In this document: in pieces, positions 47,825 through 58,014 of the stretch
Layout: each line of letters opens with the position of its first letter
Numbering within the stretch: position 1 is the stretch's first letter
From: Novosphingobium mangrovisedimenti
GTDB lineage: Bacteria; Pseudomonadota; Alphaproteobacteria; Sphingomonadales; Sphingomonadaceae
Direction: 5' to 3'
DNA: 64,000 nt
Assembly (NCBI RefSeq): GCF_025153475.1
Contig: NZ_JANZXA010000008.1
Span: forward strand, 1-64,000
Notes under the pieces: generated by a model
What the model saw: only the letters and a program-made list of their open reading frames with translations
Told to the model about the DNA's origin: nothing
Databases searched by the model: none
Translations under genes and position numbers: made by a program

Positions 47825-48502
47825 TCAGCCGCGCGGGGCGTCGGCGGGATCGTCGAGACTGTATCCAAGGCCACGGATCGTCGTGATGACATCGGCACCC
47901 AGCTTCTTGCGGATGCGCGTGACGAAGACCTCGATCGTATTCGAATCGCGGTCGAAATCCTGATCGTAGATATGCTCGATCAGTTCGGTGCGGCTGACCA
48001 CCTTGCCCTTGTGGTGCATCAGGTAGCTCAGCAGCTTGTATTCCTGCGCCGTCAGCTTGACCGGCTCACCGGCCAGCGTGACGCGGCCCGAGCGGGTATC
48101 CAGCCGCACGTCGCCGGCGGTCAGTTCGCTGGAGGTATTGCCCGAGGCACGGCGGATCAACGCGCGCAGACGGGCGATCAGTTCCTCGGTCTGGAAGGGC
48201 TTGGCCAGATAGTCGTCGGCGCCGGCATCGAGACCGGCCACCTTGTCGGACCAGCTGTCGCGCGCGGTCAGCACGAGGACGGGGAAATTGCGCCCTTCCT
48301 TGCGCCACATGCCCAGCACGGTCAGGCCGTCGATCTCGGGCAGGCCGAGGTCGAGGATCACCGCATCGTATTCCTCGGTCGAGCCCAGGAAATGCCCGTC
48401 CTCGCCGTCCGTCGACAAGTCGACGGCATAGCCATTCTGCTCCAGCGTGGTCTTGAGCTGGTTGCCCAGGGTAGGTTCATCCTCGACGATCAGGATGCGC
48501 AA
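47825..48502 (-). CDS. OmpR/PhoB-family response regulator
   Basis: The 225-residue regulator has a receiver domain (RILIVEDEPTLGNQL, phosphoacceptor aspartate in VILDLGLPEIDG, LTARDS, and the lysine in LAKPF) and a winged-helix DNA-binding domain (LTAQEYKLLSYLMHHKGKVVSRTELIEHIY, ending TTIRGLGYSLD). The start must be TTG at 48502 with GGGAGA upstream; an ATG at 48519 is out of frame. It sits between a PepSY gene and a histidine kinase gene, the typical layout of a PhoPQ-like unit. Confidence 0.95.
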   Translation of the reverse strand: MRILIVEDEPTLGNQLKTTLEQNGYAVDLSTDGEDGHFLGSTEEYDAVILDLGLPEIDGLTVLGMWRKEGRNFPVLVLTARDSWSDKVAGLDAGADDYLAKPFQTEELIARLRALIRRASGNTSSELTAGDVRLDTRSGRVTLAGEPVKLTAQEYKLLSYLMHHKGKVVSRTELIEHIYDQDFDRDSNTIEVFVTRIRKKLGADVITTIRGLGYSLDDPADAPRG

Positions 48503-48591
48503 TTCCGGTCTCCCTTCATGAACCCGGGTGAAATGGGCCGAAAGCCCTTGAGCGTCAAGCGACGGCGCCTGATGGACAATGCCCGGCGGTC

Positions 48592-48897
48592 TTAACGCGA
48601 CTGGCCGATGATGCGCCCGGTGCGGGCATCGACATCGACGAAATAGACCTTGCCGTCTTCGATGAACTTCAGGCGATAAGCCATTGCCGCCGGATCGTAA
48701 TCCGGCCCGAGGTATTGCTTGCCCCCCATCCGCGGTAGCACGATCTTCTCGATCTGGCGGATCGAGAGGATATTGCCGGCCTTGCGTTCCTTGCGGGCTT
48801 CGCCCTGATCGCCTCCGTTGTCGGCATGGGCTGGCAGCGACAACGCGCCGACCACAAGGAGGGACAGCGCGGCGAATGGGGCAAGAAGCATCTTCAT
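48592..48897 (-). CDS. secreted PepSY-domain protein
   Basis: The 101-residue product has a signal peptide (LLAPFAALSLLVVGALSLPAHA) and one PepSY domain (QIEKIVLPRMGGKQYLGPD, YRLKFIEDGKVYFVDVDARTGRIIG). PepSY proteins often act as periplasmic inhibitors or sensors for an adjacent two-component system, and the regulator starts 89 bases downstream on the same strand. The first ribosome site is weak. Confidence 0.9.
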   Translation of the reverse strand: MKMLLAPFAALSLLVVGALSLPAHADNGGDQGEARKERKAGNILSIRQIEKIVLPRMGGKQYLGPDYDPAAMAYRLKFIEDGKVYFVDVDARTGRIIGQSR

Positions 48898-49030
48898 CAC
48901 AGTCTGGGTGCCTAAGCTTCGGGCGTTGAACAAGTGCTGAATGTGGCTGGAAGGTGGCAGACAGCATGACCTGTTGCCGATTTCCCACTCCGGCTTGCCA
49001 GCCCCCCGCCGCCGGCTGTAGGGGCGCGCC

Positions 49031-50815
<1,785 letters not shown>

Positions 50816-50830
50816 CGCTGCGCCAGCGTG

Positions 50831-50907
50831 CTTCGACAAGCTCAGCACGAGCGGGTAAAAGGCAAAGTCATCCCCCCCTCTCTCCGCTCATCCTGAGCCT
50901 GTCGAAG
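50831..50907. repeat. 24-bp imperfect inverted repeat (CTTCGACAAGCTCAG family)
   Basis: The left arm at 50831-50854 (CTTCGACAAGCTCAGCACGA...) and the right arm at 50884-50907 (...TCCTGAGCCTGTCGAAG) are inverted copies with a few mismatches and a 29-base loop. A single-arm copy occurs at 209-233. Such elements are common in sphingomonad and xanthomonad spacers. Confidence 0.75.
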
Positions 50908-50913
50908 GATGGA

Positions 50914-51007
50914 CAAGGTGACACCCGGTTGACACGGTTTACACTGTCCAGAGTGAAACGTGTCACCTTGTCTCGAAGTGTCACCTTGCACACCCGGTGT
51001 CACCTTG
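50914..51007 (+). repeat. dispersed CAAGGTGACAC repeat, copy 2
   Basis: CAAGGTGACAC (50914-50924) is followed by GTTGACACGGTTTACACTGT, then by three direct copies of GTGTCACCTTG at 50960-50970, 50978-50988 and 50997-51007, spaced 18 and 19 bases. The copy at 24761-24833 has the same blocks on the other strand with two GTGTC(A/G)CCTTG units instead of three. Confidence 0.8.
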
Positions 51008-51049
51008 CGCCAGGAACCACCTCCGCGCACCGCCGTCCCCCATTTGCTT

Positions 51050-51141
51050 CGTCATTGCGAACCCGCGACGCGGGTAAAGCAATCCAGGGCAGCCTGAACC
51101 GCACTGGGTTGCCGCGCGGCCTTCGGCCACTCGCAATGACG
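51050..51141. repeat. BIME-like inverted repeat (CGTCATTGCGA family), copy 2
   Basis: CGTCATTGCGA at 51050-51060 and TCGCAATGACG at 51131-51141 are perfect inverted ends. The middle holds AAGCAATCCAG and GGTTGCCGCGCGGCC. The ends match the element at 10476-10568, and both copies are about 92 bases long. Confidence 0.85.
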
Positions 51142-51166
51142 ACGAACTGCTGGCCATGCTCTACTC

Positions 51167-51640
51167 TCACCCCAACCGATGAAAATCCGCCACCCGGTCG
51201 AGCGCCAGCCCCAGCACCAGCTTGCCGCTGCGCACCGGCCAGCCCAGCGCCTTTTCCGCCGCGGGCAGCCCCTCCCCCGCGCAGGCGACGCGCCACAGGA
51301 TGTCGGACAGGCCCGGCCCTGCCGCCGCAATAGCCCCATCGAAACGCGATCTGGCCGCAAGCTGGCGCTCGCCGGGCGTCAGGTCCGCCTCCGCCCCGCC
51401 GGCCACGCGTACCGGATCCCAGCGCATGGTCACGCGCGGCGCAAGCTGCGCGCGCTCCCAGTCGGACCGCAATTGCTCGCCCGCGGCCAGTTGCCGATCC
51501 GTGAGGTGGCCGCGCGCATGCAGCCAGCTCAGCGGCGATTCGGCCAGGTTGACCGTTACGCTGCGCCGGCCGCGCCGGGGGCCCGATCGCGCCGGTCCTT
51601 CGCTGGTCAGTTCGCGCTCGACGAGGTCTCGCTTCATCAC
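51167..51640 (-). CDS. DUF6456 domain-containing protein
   Basis: The 157-residue product has the DUF6456 core: ESPLSWLHARGHLTDRQLAAGEQLRSDWERAQLAPRVTMRWD and, near the end, KLVLGLALDRVADFH. The family is mostly alphaproteobacterial and often carries or neighbours a helix-turn-helix regulator; its role is unknown. The N-terminus is basic. Starts at 51640 or 51637. It is divergent from an HTH regulator gene, 86 bases apart. Confidence 0.82.
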   Translation of the reverse strand: MMKRDLVERELTSEGPARSGPRRGRRSVTVNLAESPLSWLHARGHLTDRQLAAGEQLRSDWERAQLAPRVTMRWDPVRVAGGAEADLTPGERQLAARSRFDGAIAAAGPGLSDILWRVACAGEGLPAAEKALGWPVRSGKLVLGLALDRVADFHRLG

Positions 51641-51726
51641 TGTCTCCCTGTTGGATAGGACCCAACCTTGCCAAAACGGAAGATATGTAGGAAAGTAAAA
51701 ACCAAATAGGTTATTAAAGGTCCGTC

Positions 51727-52299
51727 ATGATCAACCGCATCCGCGACATCCGCCTGCAGAAAGGCCTGACGCTGGCCGACGTCGCCGCCGCCTGCGAGCC
51801 ACCCACCACCGCACAGACCATCGGCCGGCTCGAAACCGGTATGCGCAATCTCTCACTCGTCTGGATGAACCGCATCGCGGCCGCGCTGAACGTCGAACCC
51901 GAACTGCTTCTGCGCAGCGAGGCGAGCGAGCCACCCCGCATTGTCGCGATGCTGGGCGAACAGGGCGCCGATGCCATACGTGCGCCGATCGAGGCGGTGC
52001 TGCCCAATGCCCTCTCCGCCGATGCTCCGTGGCTGGTGCTGGCGGTAGAGACCGCTTGCGGCGAGTACCGCGCCGGCGACCAGGTCTGGCTGCGCCAGCA
52101 TCCGCCCGAAGAGGCCGGCAAGCTGATGAACCGCGACGTTCTGGCCCCCCGTCCCGGCGGCCGCTTCGCTTTCGGGCGCCTGATCGACCGCGACGGGGAA
52201 CGCGTGGCCCTGCTGCCCCCGTCCAGCGGGCAACGACAGGTGATCGTGGAACATCCCGCATGGCTGGCCGTTGCCGAAATGCTTGTCAGAAAACTCTGA
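51727..52299 (+). CDS. helix-turn-helix (XRE-type) transcriptional regulator
   Basis: The first ~62 residues are an XRE-type HTH (INRIRDIRLQKGLTLADVAAAC, TAQTIGRLETGMRNLSLVWMNRIAAALNV). The C-terminal ~120 residues (QVWLRQHPPEEAGKLMNRDVLAPRPGGRFAFGRLI) look like a LexA/phage-repressor peptidase-like beta domain without obvious Ser-Lys catalytic residues. Target genes are unknown. The AT-rich 86-base spacer to the divergent DUF6456 gene is a likely operator region. Its end overlaps the open frame of the next gene. Confidence 0.85.
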   Translation: MINRIRDIRLQKGLTLADVAAACEPPTTAQTIGRLETGMRNLSLVWMNRIAAALNVEPELLLRSEASEPPRIVAMLGEQGADAIRAPIEAVLPNALSADAPWLVLAVETACGEYRAGDQVWLRQHPPEEAGKLMNRDVLAPRPGGRFAFGRLIDRDGERVALLPPSSGQRQVIVEHPAWLAVAEMLVRKL

Positions 52300-52321
52300 G
52301 GCACTACGAACGGCTTCACCC

Positions 52322-53548
52322 ATGCGGATCCTTTCGATCTCAACGCTTTTCCCGAATCCGGTGAAGCCTTCGTTCGGCGTTTTCGTCGGCAACCAGATGC
52401 GCGCGGTCATGGCCCGCGGCGATGTCGACCTGACGATGGTGAGCCCCATCGGCATGCCGCCCTGGCCGCTCTCCACCCGCCCGCCCTATGCCCGGCTGCG
52501 GGACATTCCCGAAACCAGCGATGCCGTGGGAATCGAGGTCCATTACCCCCGCTTCACGCTGTTTCCCAAGATCGGCGGCGATTCCAATCCCGGTCGCATT
52601 GCCAGCGCCGTGCTACCACTGGTGCGCGAACTGCATGCGCGGAAGCCCTTCGACCTGGTCGATGCGGAATTCTTCTTTCCCGATGGCCCCGCCGCGGCGA
52701 TCATTGCCCGCAAGCTCGACCTGCCGCTGACGATCAAGTCGCGCGGCGCGGACATCCATTTCTGGGGCCAGCGCCCGCGCGCCCTCGCGCAGATGAAGCA
52801 GGCGGCGCAGCAGGCGGCCGGCCTGCTCGCGGTGAGCCAGGCCATGCGCGACGACATGATCGCGCTGGGCATGCCCGCCGAACGCATCGGCGTGCACTAC
52901 ACCGGGCTCGACCGCGAGAAGTTCCACCCGGTCGAGCGCGGCGCCGCGCGCGCGCTCGTCTCGGCCATGCCCAACCTTGGCATCTGGTCCGAAGGGCCGC
53001 TGCTGGTCACGCCCGGCGCGCTGATTCCCCGCAAGGGGCAGAGGCTGGTGATAGAGGCCCTGACCCGGCTGCCCGAAGCGCGGCTGGCACTGGCGGGCAC
53101 CGGCGAGGACGAAGGCCACCTAAGGGCCCTTGCAAAGCAGCTCGGCGTGGCCGAGCGCGTCCATTTCCTCGGCCTCGTCAACCATGACGTGCTGCCCCAC
53201 GTCCTGTGCGCCGCCGACGTGCTGGTGCTGCCTTCGGCCAGCGAGGGCCTCGCCAACGTCTGGGTTGAGGGACTGGCCTGCGGAACGCCGATCGTCATCC
53301 CCGACATCGGCGGCGCGCGCGAGATCGTGAAGGACGAGACCGCGGGGCGGCTCGTCGAACGCACGCCCGAGAGCATTGCCGGGGCCGTCGCGGCCATCCT
53401 GGCCGCTCCGCCCAGCCAAGCGGAGGTGGCCGAGAACGTCAGCCGCTTCAGCTGGGGCGTGAATGCCCAGAACATCGTGCGCTTCTGGAAGGACGTGCTC
53501 GACGGCACGCCGATCGCGGAAGACGCGCATCTGGCGGGGGCCTGGTAG
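52322..53548 (+). CDS. GT4-family glycosyltransferase
   Basis: The 408-residue enzyme is a retaining GT-B glycosyltransferase. Marks are ILSISTLFPNPVKPSFGVFV at the start, TIKSRGADIHFWG in the acceptor domain, then VTPGALIPRKGQRLVIEAL, ALAGTGEDEGHL, and the donor motif VLPSASEGLANVWVEGLACGTPIVIPD. The sugar cannot be told from sequence. The ATG at 52322 gives the family start; it follows the regulator stop by 22 bases and may be cotranscribed with it. Confidence 0.9.
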   Translation: MRILSISTLFPNPVKPSFGVFVGNQMRAVMARGDVDLTMVSPIGMPPWPLSTRPPYARLRDIPETSDAVGIEVHYPRFTLFPKIGGDSNPGRIASAVLPLVRELHARKPFDLVDAEFFFPDGPAAAIIARKLDLPLTIKSRGADIHFWGQRPRALAQMKQAAQQAAGLLAVSQAMRDDMIALGMPAERIGVHYTGLDREKFHPVERGAARALVSAMPNLGIWSEGPLLVTPGALIPRKGQRLVIEALTRLPEARLALAGTGEDEGHLRALAKQLGVAERVHFLGLVNHDVLPHVLCAADVLVLPSASEGLANVWVEGLACGTPIVIPDIGGAREIVKDETAGRLVERTPESIAGAVAAILAAPPSQAEVAENVSRFSWGVNAQNIVRFWKDVLDGTPIAEDAHLAGAW

Positions 53549-53626
53549 CGGGCATCAGCTGCTGAGGTTTCCTGCCTGAAAGCGGACTGACCGGGTACGC
53601 CGAGCAATGGTCCCGTTAGAATATTG

Positions 53627-53790
53627 CCGTCATCCCCGCGCAGGCTGGTATTAAGCTGGTGTTGCACTTCGTTTGTGAACTTAGCGACTCGCTATCGGCA
53701 TTTCATGCCCTCGCGCCATGGGCGGCTGGAACGATCTGTTCGAACCTATCGTTTAGCGGCCAGCGATCCCAGCCTTCGCTGGGATGACGG
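53627..53790. repeat. 164-base inverted-repeat element (CCGTCATCCC ends)
   Basis: CCGTCATCCC (53627-53636) and GGGATGACGG (53781-53790) are perfect inverted ends. Near the right end ATCCCAGC and GCTGGGAT (53766-53773 and 53778-53785) form a tight hairpin. No gene is seen inside. The element occupies most of the 286-base spacer between convergent genes. Confidence 0.7.
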
Positions 53791-53834
53791 GGACAGGGGA
53801 ATTGCTGGTCCTACCGGCCTTCCGACCCTTGCAC

Positions 53835-54620
53835 CTAGGCTAGCGGCTCGAGGTATTCGGGCCTCGGCAGGATCTCGCGCCACAGGCTCGTCTCACTCAT
53901 CGCCGGGCCCTGCACGAAGCGAATGTCGCCGGGGCGGTGCGCACGGAAGTTGACGAAGGAGAGCCCCTCGGGCCCCGGCGTGAAGCTGTAGAGTGTATCC
54001 GCCGCAATCGCGAGCGCAGTGCCCGGGCCGACCAGCTTGCCGCCCAGCCGCATCGCGCCATCGAGCACGACGATGATCTCGTCCTCGCTGTGCGAGTGAA
54101 CGCCGCGCGCGGCCTCTTCTGGCGTGGGCGGCGCGGTGCCGGAGAAATGGTTCTCGTGCAGCCAGACTTCGCAGCTCGGGCAGTCCGAGTCGGCATGGAT
54201 CGCGCCGCCGGTGTCGCTCTGCTCACTCATGCGTTCGCAGGCCGGGACGCGCGCCCTGGGCAGGAGATGGACATGGCCGCCCTCGCCCCGCCCGGCACGG
54301 GTACCGGCGAAGACGAGCACCGTCGCGCCTTCGAAGCCAGCCTGGAAAATCGCGCGCGCGCCGCGCTCGACGATCATGCTCGAACCTGCCGGCAACGAGC
54401 AGCCGCCAGCGCCGATGCCGCCCGCCAGGACATAAAGCACCGTATCGCTTCCGTGCGGCCCGGCCTCGCAGCGCTCGCCCGGCGCCATTTCGATACGGTG
54501 GAGTTCCAGCGGAAAGCGATCCGCCGTGACGGCGGCGAAGACCTTGCCCTGCCCGCGCAGTCCGCCGGGCATGGCAACCTCCGGAGCCTTGTCGGGCTCC
54601 ACCACCAGAACTTTCGCCAT
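53835..54620 (-). CDS. bicupin-domain protein
   Basis: The 261-residue protein has two cupin barrels. The first (about residues 35-120) lacks the usual histidines. The second (about 165-255) has HSHSEDEIIVVLDG, the metal-binding histidine/glutamate set, and a following glycine motif. The central segment has CPSCEVWLHENHFSG, a possible extra metal site with two cysteines. The enzyme activity is unknown; dioxygenase or sugar isomerase roles are typical for cupins. The ATG at 54620 has GAGGAGAG upstream. The secF gene is 79 bases upstream on the same strand's far side. Confidence 0.85.
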   Translation of the reverse strand: MAKVLVVEPDKAPEVAMPGGLRGQGKVFAAVTADRFPLELHRIEMAPGERCEAGPHGSDTVLYVLAGGIGAGGCSLPAGSSMIVERGARAIFQAGFEGATVLVFAGTRAGRGEGGHVHLLPRARVPACERMSEQSDTGGAIHADSDCPSCEVWLHENHFSGTAPPTPEEAARGVHSHSEDEIIVVLDGAMRLGGKLVGPGTALAIAADTLYSFTPGPEGLSFVNFRAHRPGDIRFVQGPAMSETSLWREILPRPEYLEPLA

Positions 54621-54701
54621 CACGCCTCTCCTCGCCCCCCTGCCCTTGTTCGCAGGTGTTGTTCGCAGGTGTTGTCCGCAGGCGAGGAGCGGCAGCCCGG
54701 T

Positions 54702-55688
54702 TCAGGGCCTTGCGCTGCGTTCCCTCGCCAGACGCTCCTGACGCTCGACCGCCGATTCGGTGGGGACGAAGCTGCTGCCGCTCACGCCCAGCCAGATCAG
54801 GATCGGGGCCGCCATGTAGATCGAGCTATATGTACCCACGAAGATGCCCAGCACGATCGCCGCGGTCAATCCGAACAGGCTTTCCGGCCCGAAGAACAGC
54901 AGCGGGATCAGCGCGACCAGCAGCGTCGCCGAAGTCATCACCGTGCGCGCCAGCGTCTCGTTCACCGACATGTCGAGCAGTTCGGGCAGCGGCATCTTGC
55001 GGAACTTCTTCAGATCCTCGCGGATACGGTCGTAGACGACGATCGTGTCGTTGAGCGAGTAGCCGATGATCGCCAGGATCGCGGCGATGATCTGCAGGCT
55101 GAATTCGAGCTGGAGCAGCGCGAACATGCCCAGCGTCAGCGAAACGTCGTGGAACAGCGCGAAGAGCGCACCCACGCCAAACTGCCATTCGAAGCGGACC
55201 CAGATGTAGATCGAGATCGCCAGCATGGCGGCTCCCAGCGCGTAGATCGCGGTCTGGCGGAATTCGCCCGAGACCTTGCCCGAAACGGTGCTGACGCTTT
55301 CGATGCGCACATCGGGATTGCTGGCGCGAATGGCCGCGATGACCTGCTTGCTGATCGCCTCGGCCGCGCCGGCATTGCCTTCGGCGCTGGCCGGCAGCTT
55401 GGTGCGGATCGAGACTTCATTGGGCGCGCCGAAGCGCTGGATCACCGGATCGCCGTAGCCCAGCTTGCCGACTTCCTTGCGCAGATCGGCGACGGGCGCC
55501 TCGGCCTGCTTGGTGAAGGTCGCCTCGATTTCCTGGCCGCCGGCGAAGTCTACGCCGTAGTTGAGCCCCTTGGTCATGATCAGGCCCCAGCTCGCGGCGA
55601 TCAGGATCATGCTGACCACGTAGAACGGCACCCGCCAGCGCAGGAACTTGATGTTGGTGTTGTCGGGGACGAGCTTGAGAAGACGCAT
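54702..55688 (-). CDS. secF: protein translocase subunit SecF
   Basis: SecF with SecD uses the proton-motive force to pull proteins across the inner membrane. The 328-residue product has six transmembrane segments: one at residues 20-40, a periplasmic domain to about 135, and five further helices. Family motifs are LNYGVDFAGGQEIE and IIGYSLNDTIVVYDRIRE. The secD gene stops 13 bases upstream, so yajC-secD-secF form one operon. Confidence 0.97.
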   Translation of the reverse strand: MRLLKLVPDNTNIKFLRWRVPFYVVSMILIAASWGLIMTKGLNYGVDFAGGQEIEATFTKQAEAPVADLRKEVGKLGYGDPVIQRFGAPNEVSIRTKLPASAEGNAGAAEAISKQVIAAIRASNPDVRIESVSTVSGKVSGEFRQTAIYALGAAMLAISIYIWVRFEWQFGVGALFALFHDVSLTLGMFALLQLEFSLQIIAAILAIIGYSLNDTIVVYDRIREDLKKFRKMPLPELLDMSVNETLARTVMTSATLLVALIPLLFFGPESLFGLTAAIVLGIFVGTYSSIYMAAPILIWLGVSGSSFVPTESAVERQERLARERSARP

Positions 55689-55700
55689 TGGGCAGGTCCC

Positions 55701-57314
55701 TTAGACGTTCAGTTCGGTCGGCCGCGCCTTGCGCAGCCAGCTGGCGACCCACATGCGGGTCAGCATCACGCCGGTGAAGACCGAGGTGAACAGGCCGATG
55801 ATGAGAACCACCGCGAAGCCGCGCACCGGGCCCGAGCCGAAGGCGAAGAGCAGCACGCCGGCGATGAAGTTGGTGATGTTCGCATCGTAGATGGCGCGGC
55901 TGGCTTCCTTGTAGCCGTTCTCCACTGCGGCGATCACGCGCCGCCCCTTCTTTCGCTCTTCGCGCATGCGCTCGTAGATCAGCACGTTGGCGTCCACCGC
56001 CGCGCCGATGGTCAGCACGAAACCGGCGATGCCCGGCAGCGTCAGGGTCGTGCCCATGACCGCCATGATGCCCAGGATCATCAGCAGGTTGAAGACCAGC
56101 GCGATCGTCGCATAGATGCCGAAGCGGCCGTAGACCGCGATCATCAGCAGCACGACCAGCCCCGAGCCGATGCCCATGGCGATCAGGCCCTTCTTGATCG
56201 AATCGGCGCCGAGGTCAGGCCCGACGGTACGTTCCTCGACCACGGTGAGATCGACCGGCAGCGCGCCCGAACGCAGCGCGATCGCAAGCTGCGTCGCCGA
56301 CTGCACGGAGAAGCTGCCCGAGATCTGGGCGCTGCCGCCCATGATCGGCTCGTTGATGCTGGGCGCCGAGAGCACCTTGCCGTCAAGGATGATGGCGAAG
56401 CGCTTGTTGACGTTCTCGCTGGTCAGCTTGGCGAACTTGGCCCCGCCCGTCTGGTCGAAGGTAATTGAAACGACCGGCGTGTTGTTGCGGCTGTCGAACG
56501 ACTGCCGGGCATCGGTGAGCTGATCGCCCTTGATGCCGCCCAGGCGCTTGACCGCCAGCACCGGCACGCCGCCGGAACCGGGCGCATTGGGATCGGACCA
56601 GGGAACGATCTCGTCGCCCGGAGGCACGATGCCCTGCGCCACGTCGGTCGGCGTCGCGGTCTCGTCGACAAGCTTGAATTCGAGCTTGGCGGTCTGACCC
56701 AGCAGGTTCTTGAGCGCCTGCGGATCATCGAGGCCGGGAACCTGCACGACAATGCGGTTCTCGCCCTGACGGATGATCGTCGGCTCGCGCGTTCCCAGCG
56801 CGTCGATACGCTTGCGCACGACCTCGATGGCCGAATCCATCGCGTTCGACACCGCCTGCTGGAGGCCCTCGCGCGTCGGCGTCAGCACGAAACGGCTACC
56901 GTCCTCGACGCGGATGTCCCAGTCGCGCTGGCCGGTCAGGCCCGCGCCGGTGGTCAGCGGCAGGATCTCGTCACGCGCGGCGTCGACCTGCGCTGGGTCC
57001 TTGAGCATGAAGCTCAGACGGCCGTTGGCGCTGGAAATGTCGCCGATGCGGATGCGCGGATCGGCCAGCCTGAGGCGGGCGCGAACCGATTCTTCCATGT
57101 TCTCGAGCCGCTGCTGCGCAACCTGCTTCTCGTTCGCCTCGAGCAGGATGTGGCTGCCACCGGCAAGGTCGAGACCGAGGCTGACCTGTGGGTTCGGAAG
57201 AGCCTGCGGCCAGCGGAGCCCCGAGACGGAGAACAGGGAAGGCAGCGCGGCCACGGAGATGACCAGCGTCAGCCCCCAGAACCAGAGCTTCTTCCAGGTA
57301 GGAAATTCGAGCAT
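55701..57314 (-). CDS. secD: protein translocase subunit SecD
   Basis: SecD is the larger partner of SecF. The 537-residue protein has an N-terminal transmembrane segment (LWFWGLTLVISVAALPSLF), LGLDLAGGSHILLEA in the first periplasmic motif, a long P1 head (to about residue 340), and five C-terminal helices with LTLPGIAGFVLTIGAAVDANVLIYERMREE. The ATG at 57314 gives the family start; a frame open to 57347 is less likely. Second gene of yajC-secD-secF. Confidence 0.97.
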   Translation of the reverse strand: MLEFPTWKKLWFWGLTLVISVAALPSLFSVSGLRWPQALPNPQVSLGLDLAGGSHILLEANEKQVAQQRLENMEESVRARLRLADPRIRIGDISSANGRLSFMLKDPAQVDAARDEILPLTTGAGLTGQRDWDIRVEDGSRFVLTPTREGLQQAVSNAMDSAIEVVRKRIDALGTREPTIIRQGENRIVVQVPGLDDPQALKNLLGQTAKLEFKLVDETATPTDVAQGIVPPGDEIVPWSDPNAPGSGGVPVLAVKRLGGIKGDQLTDARQSFDSRNNTPVVSITFDQTGGAKFAKLTSENVNKRFAIILDGKVLSAPSINEPIMGGSAQISGSFSVQSATQLAIALRSGALPVDLTVVEERTVGPDLGADSIKKGLIAMGIGSGLVVLLMIAVYGRFGIYATIALVFNLLMILGIMAVMGTTLTLPGIAGFVLTIGAAVDANVLIYERMREERKKGRRVIAAVENGYKEASRAIYDANITNFIAGVLLFAFGSGPVRGFAVVLIIGLFTSVFTGVMLTRMWVASWLRKARPTELNV

Positions 57315-57385
57315 TGCCTTTGGCTTCTCTCCAATCGGGCGCCCCATGCGGGAATGCCCCGGATACTGCTGGGCCCAGCGGCAGT

Positions 57386-57721
57386 TCAGTCGTTCGCGGG
57401 CTTCGAGCCGGCGGGCGGGATCACATCGACGATCGTCGACTTGAGCGCCTTGACCTGAACGCCCTTCGCAAGCTCGACCTCGGCGTAGTTTTCGTCAACC
57501 TTGAGCACCTTGCCAACGAAACCGCCCCCGGTCAGCACTTCATCGCCCTTCTTGAGCGCGCCGAGCTTCGCCTTGTGCTCCTTCTGCTGCTTCATCTGCG
57601 GACGCAGGATGAGGAACCAGAAGATCAGCGCCATGGCCACGAACGGCATGTACTGAATCCAGGCCGGCGGCGCGCCTGCGGGAGCGGCGGCGGCGAGCTG
57701 GTTGAGAATCGAGGTTTGCAT
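57386..57721 (-). CDS. yajC: preprotein translocase accessory subunit YajC
   Basis: YajC is a small single-span membrane protein bound to SecDF. The 111-residue product has one membrane segment (YMPFVAMALIFWFLILRPQ) followed by the family core QQKEHKAKLGALKKGDEVLTGGGFVGKV. The ATG at 57721 starts the family N-terminus. First gene of the sec operon on the minus strand. Confidence 0.96.
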   Translation of the reverse strand: MQTSILNQLAAAAPAGAPPAWIQYMPFVAMALIFWFLILRPQMKQQKEHKAKLGALKKGDEVLTGGGFVGKVLKVDENYAEVELAKGVQVKALKSTIVDVIPPAGSKPAND

Positions 57722-57973
57722 TGAGTTGAGGGGCCTTCTCGTAATCGACCGGTTACCGGCTTGCCTGGCGAATCGGGCGCGGCATCCGATTTGCCGCACA
57801 CCTCGCCGGGAAATCCGTGAACCCGACTTCTCCGGAAGCGGGCGGTTAGCAACAAAGCGCGGCACTGGCAACGCGCGCGCCGCCGACGCTTTGCGCCCCG
57901 CCCCGGACGCCGTCACACATAAGGGCGCACACCATGCGTTCAAGCATCCCGGCAAAACTCTTTATCGGAGCGC

Positions 57974-58002
57974 TTGCACAACGCCGGAGAGGTGCCTATA
58001 GG
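57974..58002 (+). promoter_or_regulatory. tRNA-Pro promoter
   Basis: TTGCAC (57974-57979) and TATAGG (57997-58002) are 17 bases apart, 13 bases before the tRNA. The -35 block lies in CGCTTGCA, shared with the presumed rpsF promoter. A GC-rich discriminator (GGCCGCGC) follows. The spacer 57722-58014 holds no gene. Confidence 0.7.
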
Positions 58003-58014
58003 CCGCGCTCCGGT

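Larger units (their letters stand above)
50816..51166. other. repeat-filled spacer between convergent genes
   Basis: The 350-base gap between the ABC-F gene and the DUF6456 gene holds three different repeat families in a row: an inverted CTTCGACAAGCTCAG pair (50831-50907), the CAAGGTGACAC repeat (50914-51007) and the CGTCATTGCGAG element (51050-51141). No gene is supported; the small open frames here are made of repeat sequence. Confidence 0.85.

Noticed and set aside
50842..51030. 62-residue minus-strand frame
   Set aside because: It consists of repeat sequence; a similar peptide appears at 24549-24900 only because the same DNA repeat is present there.
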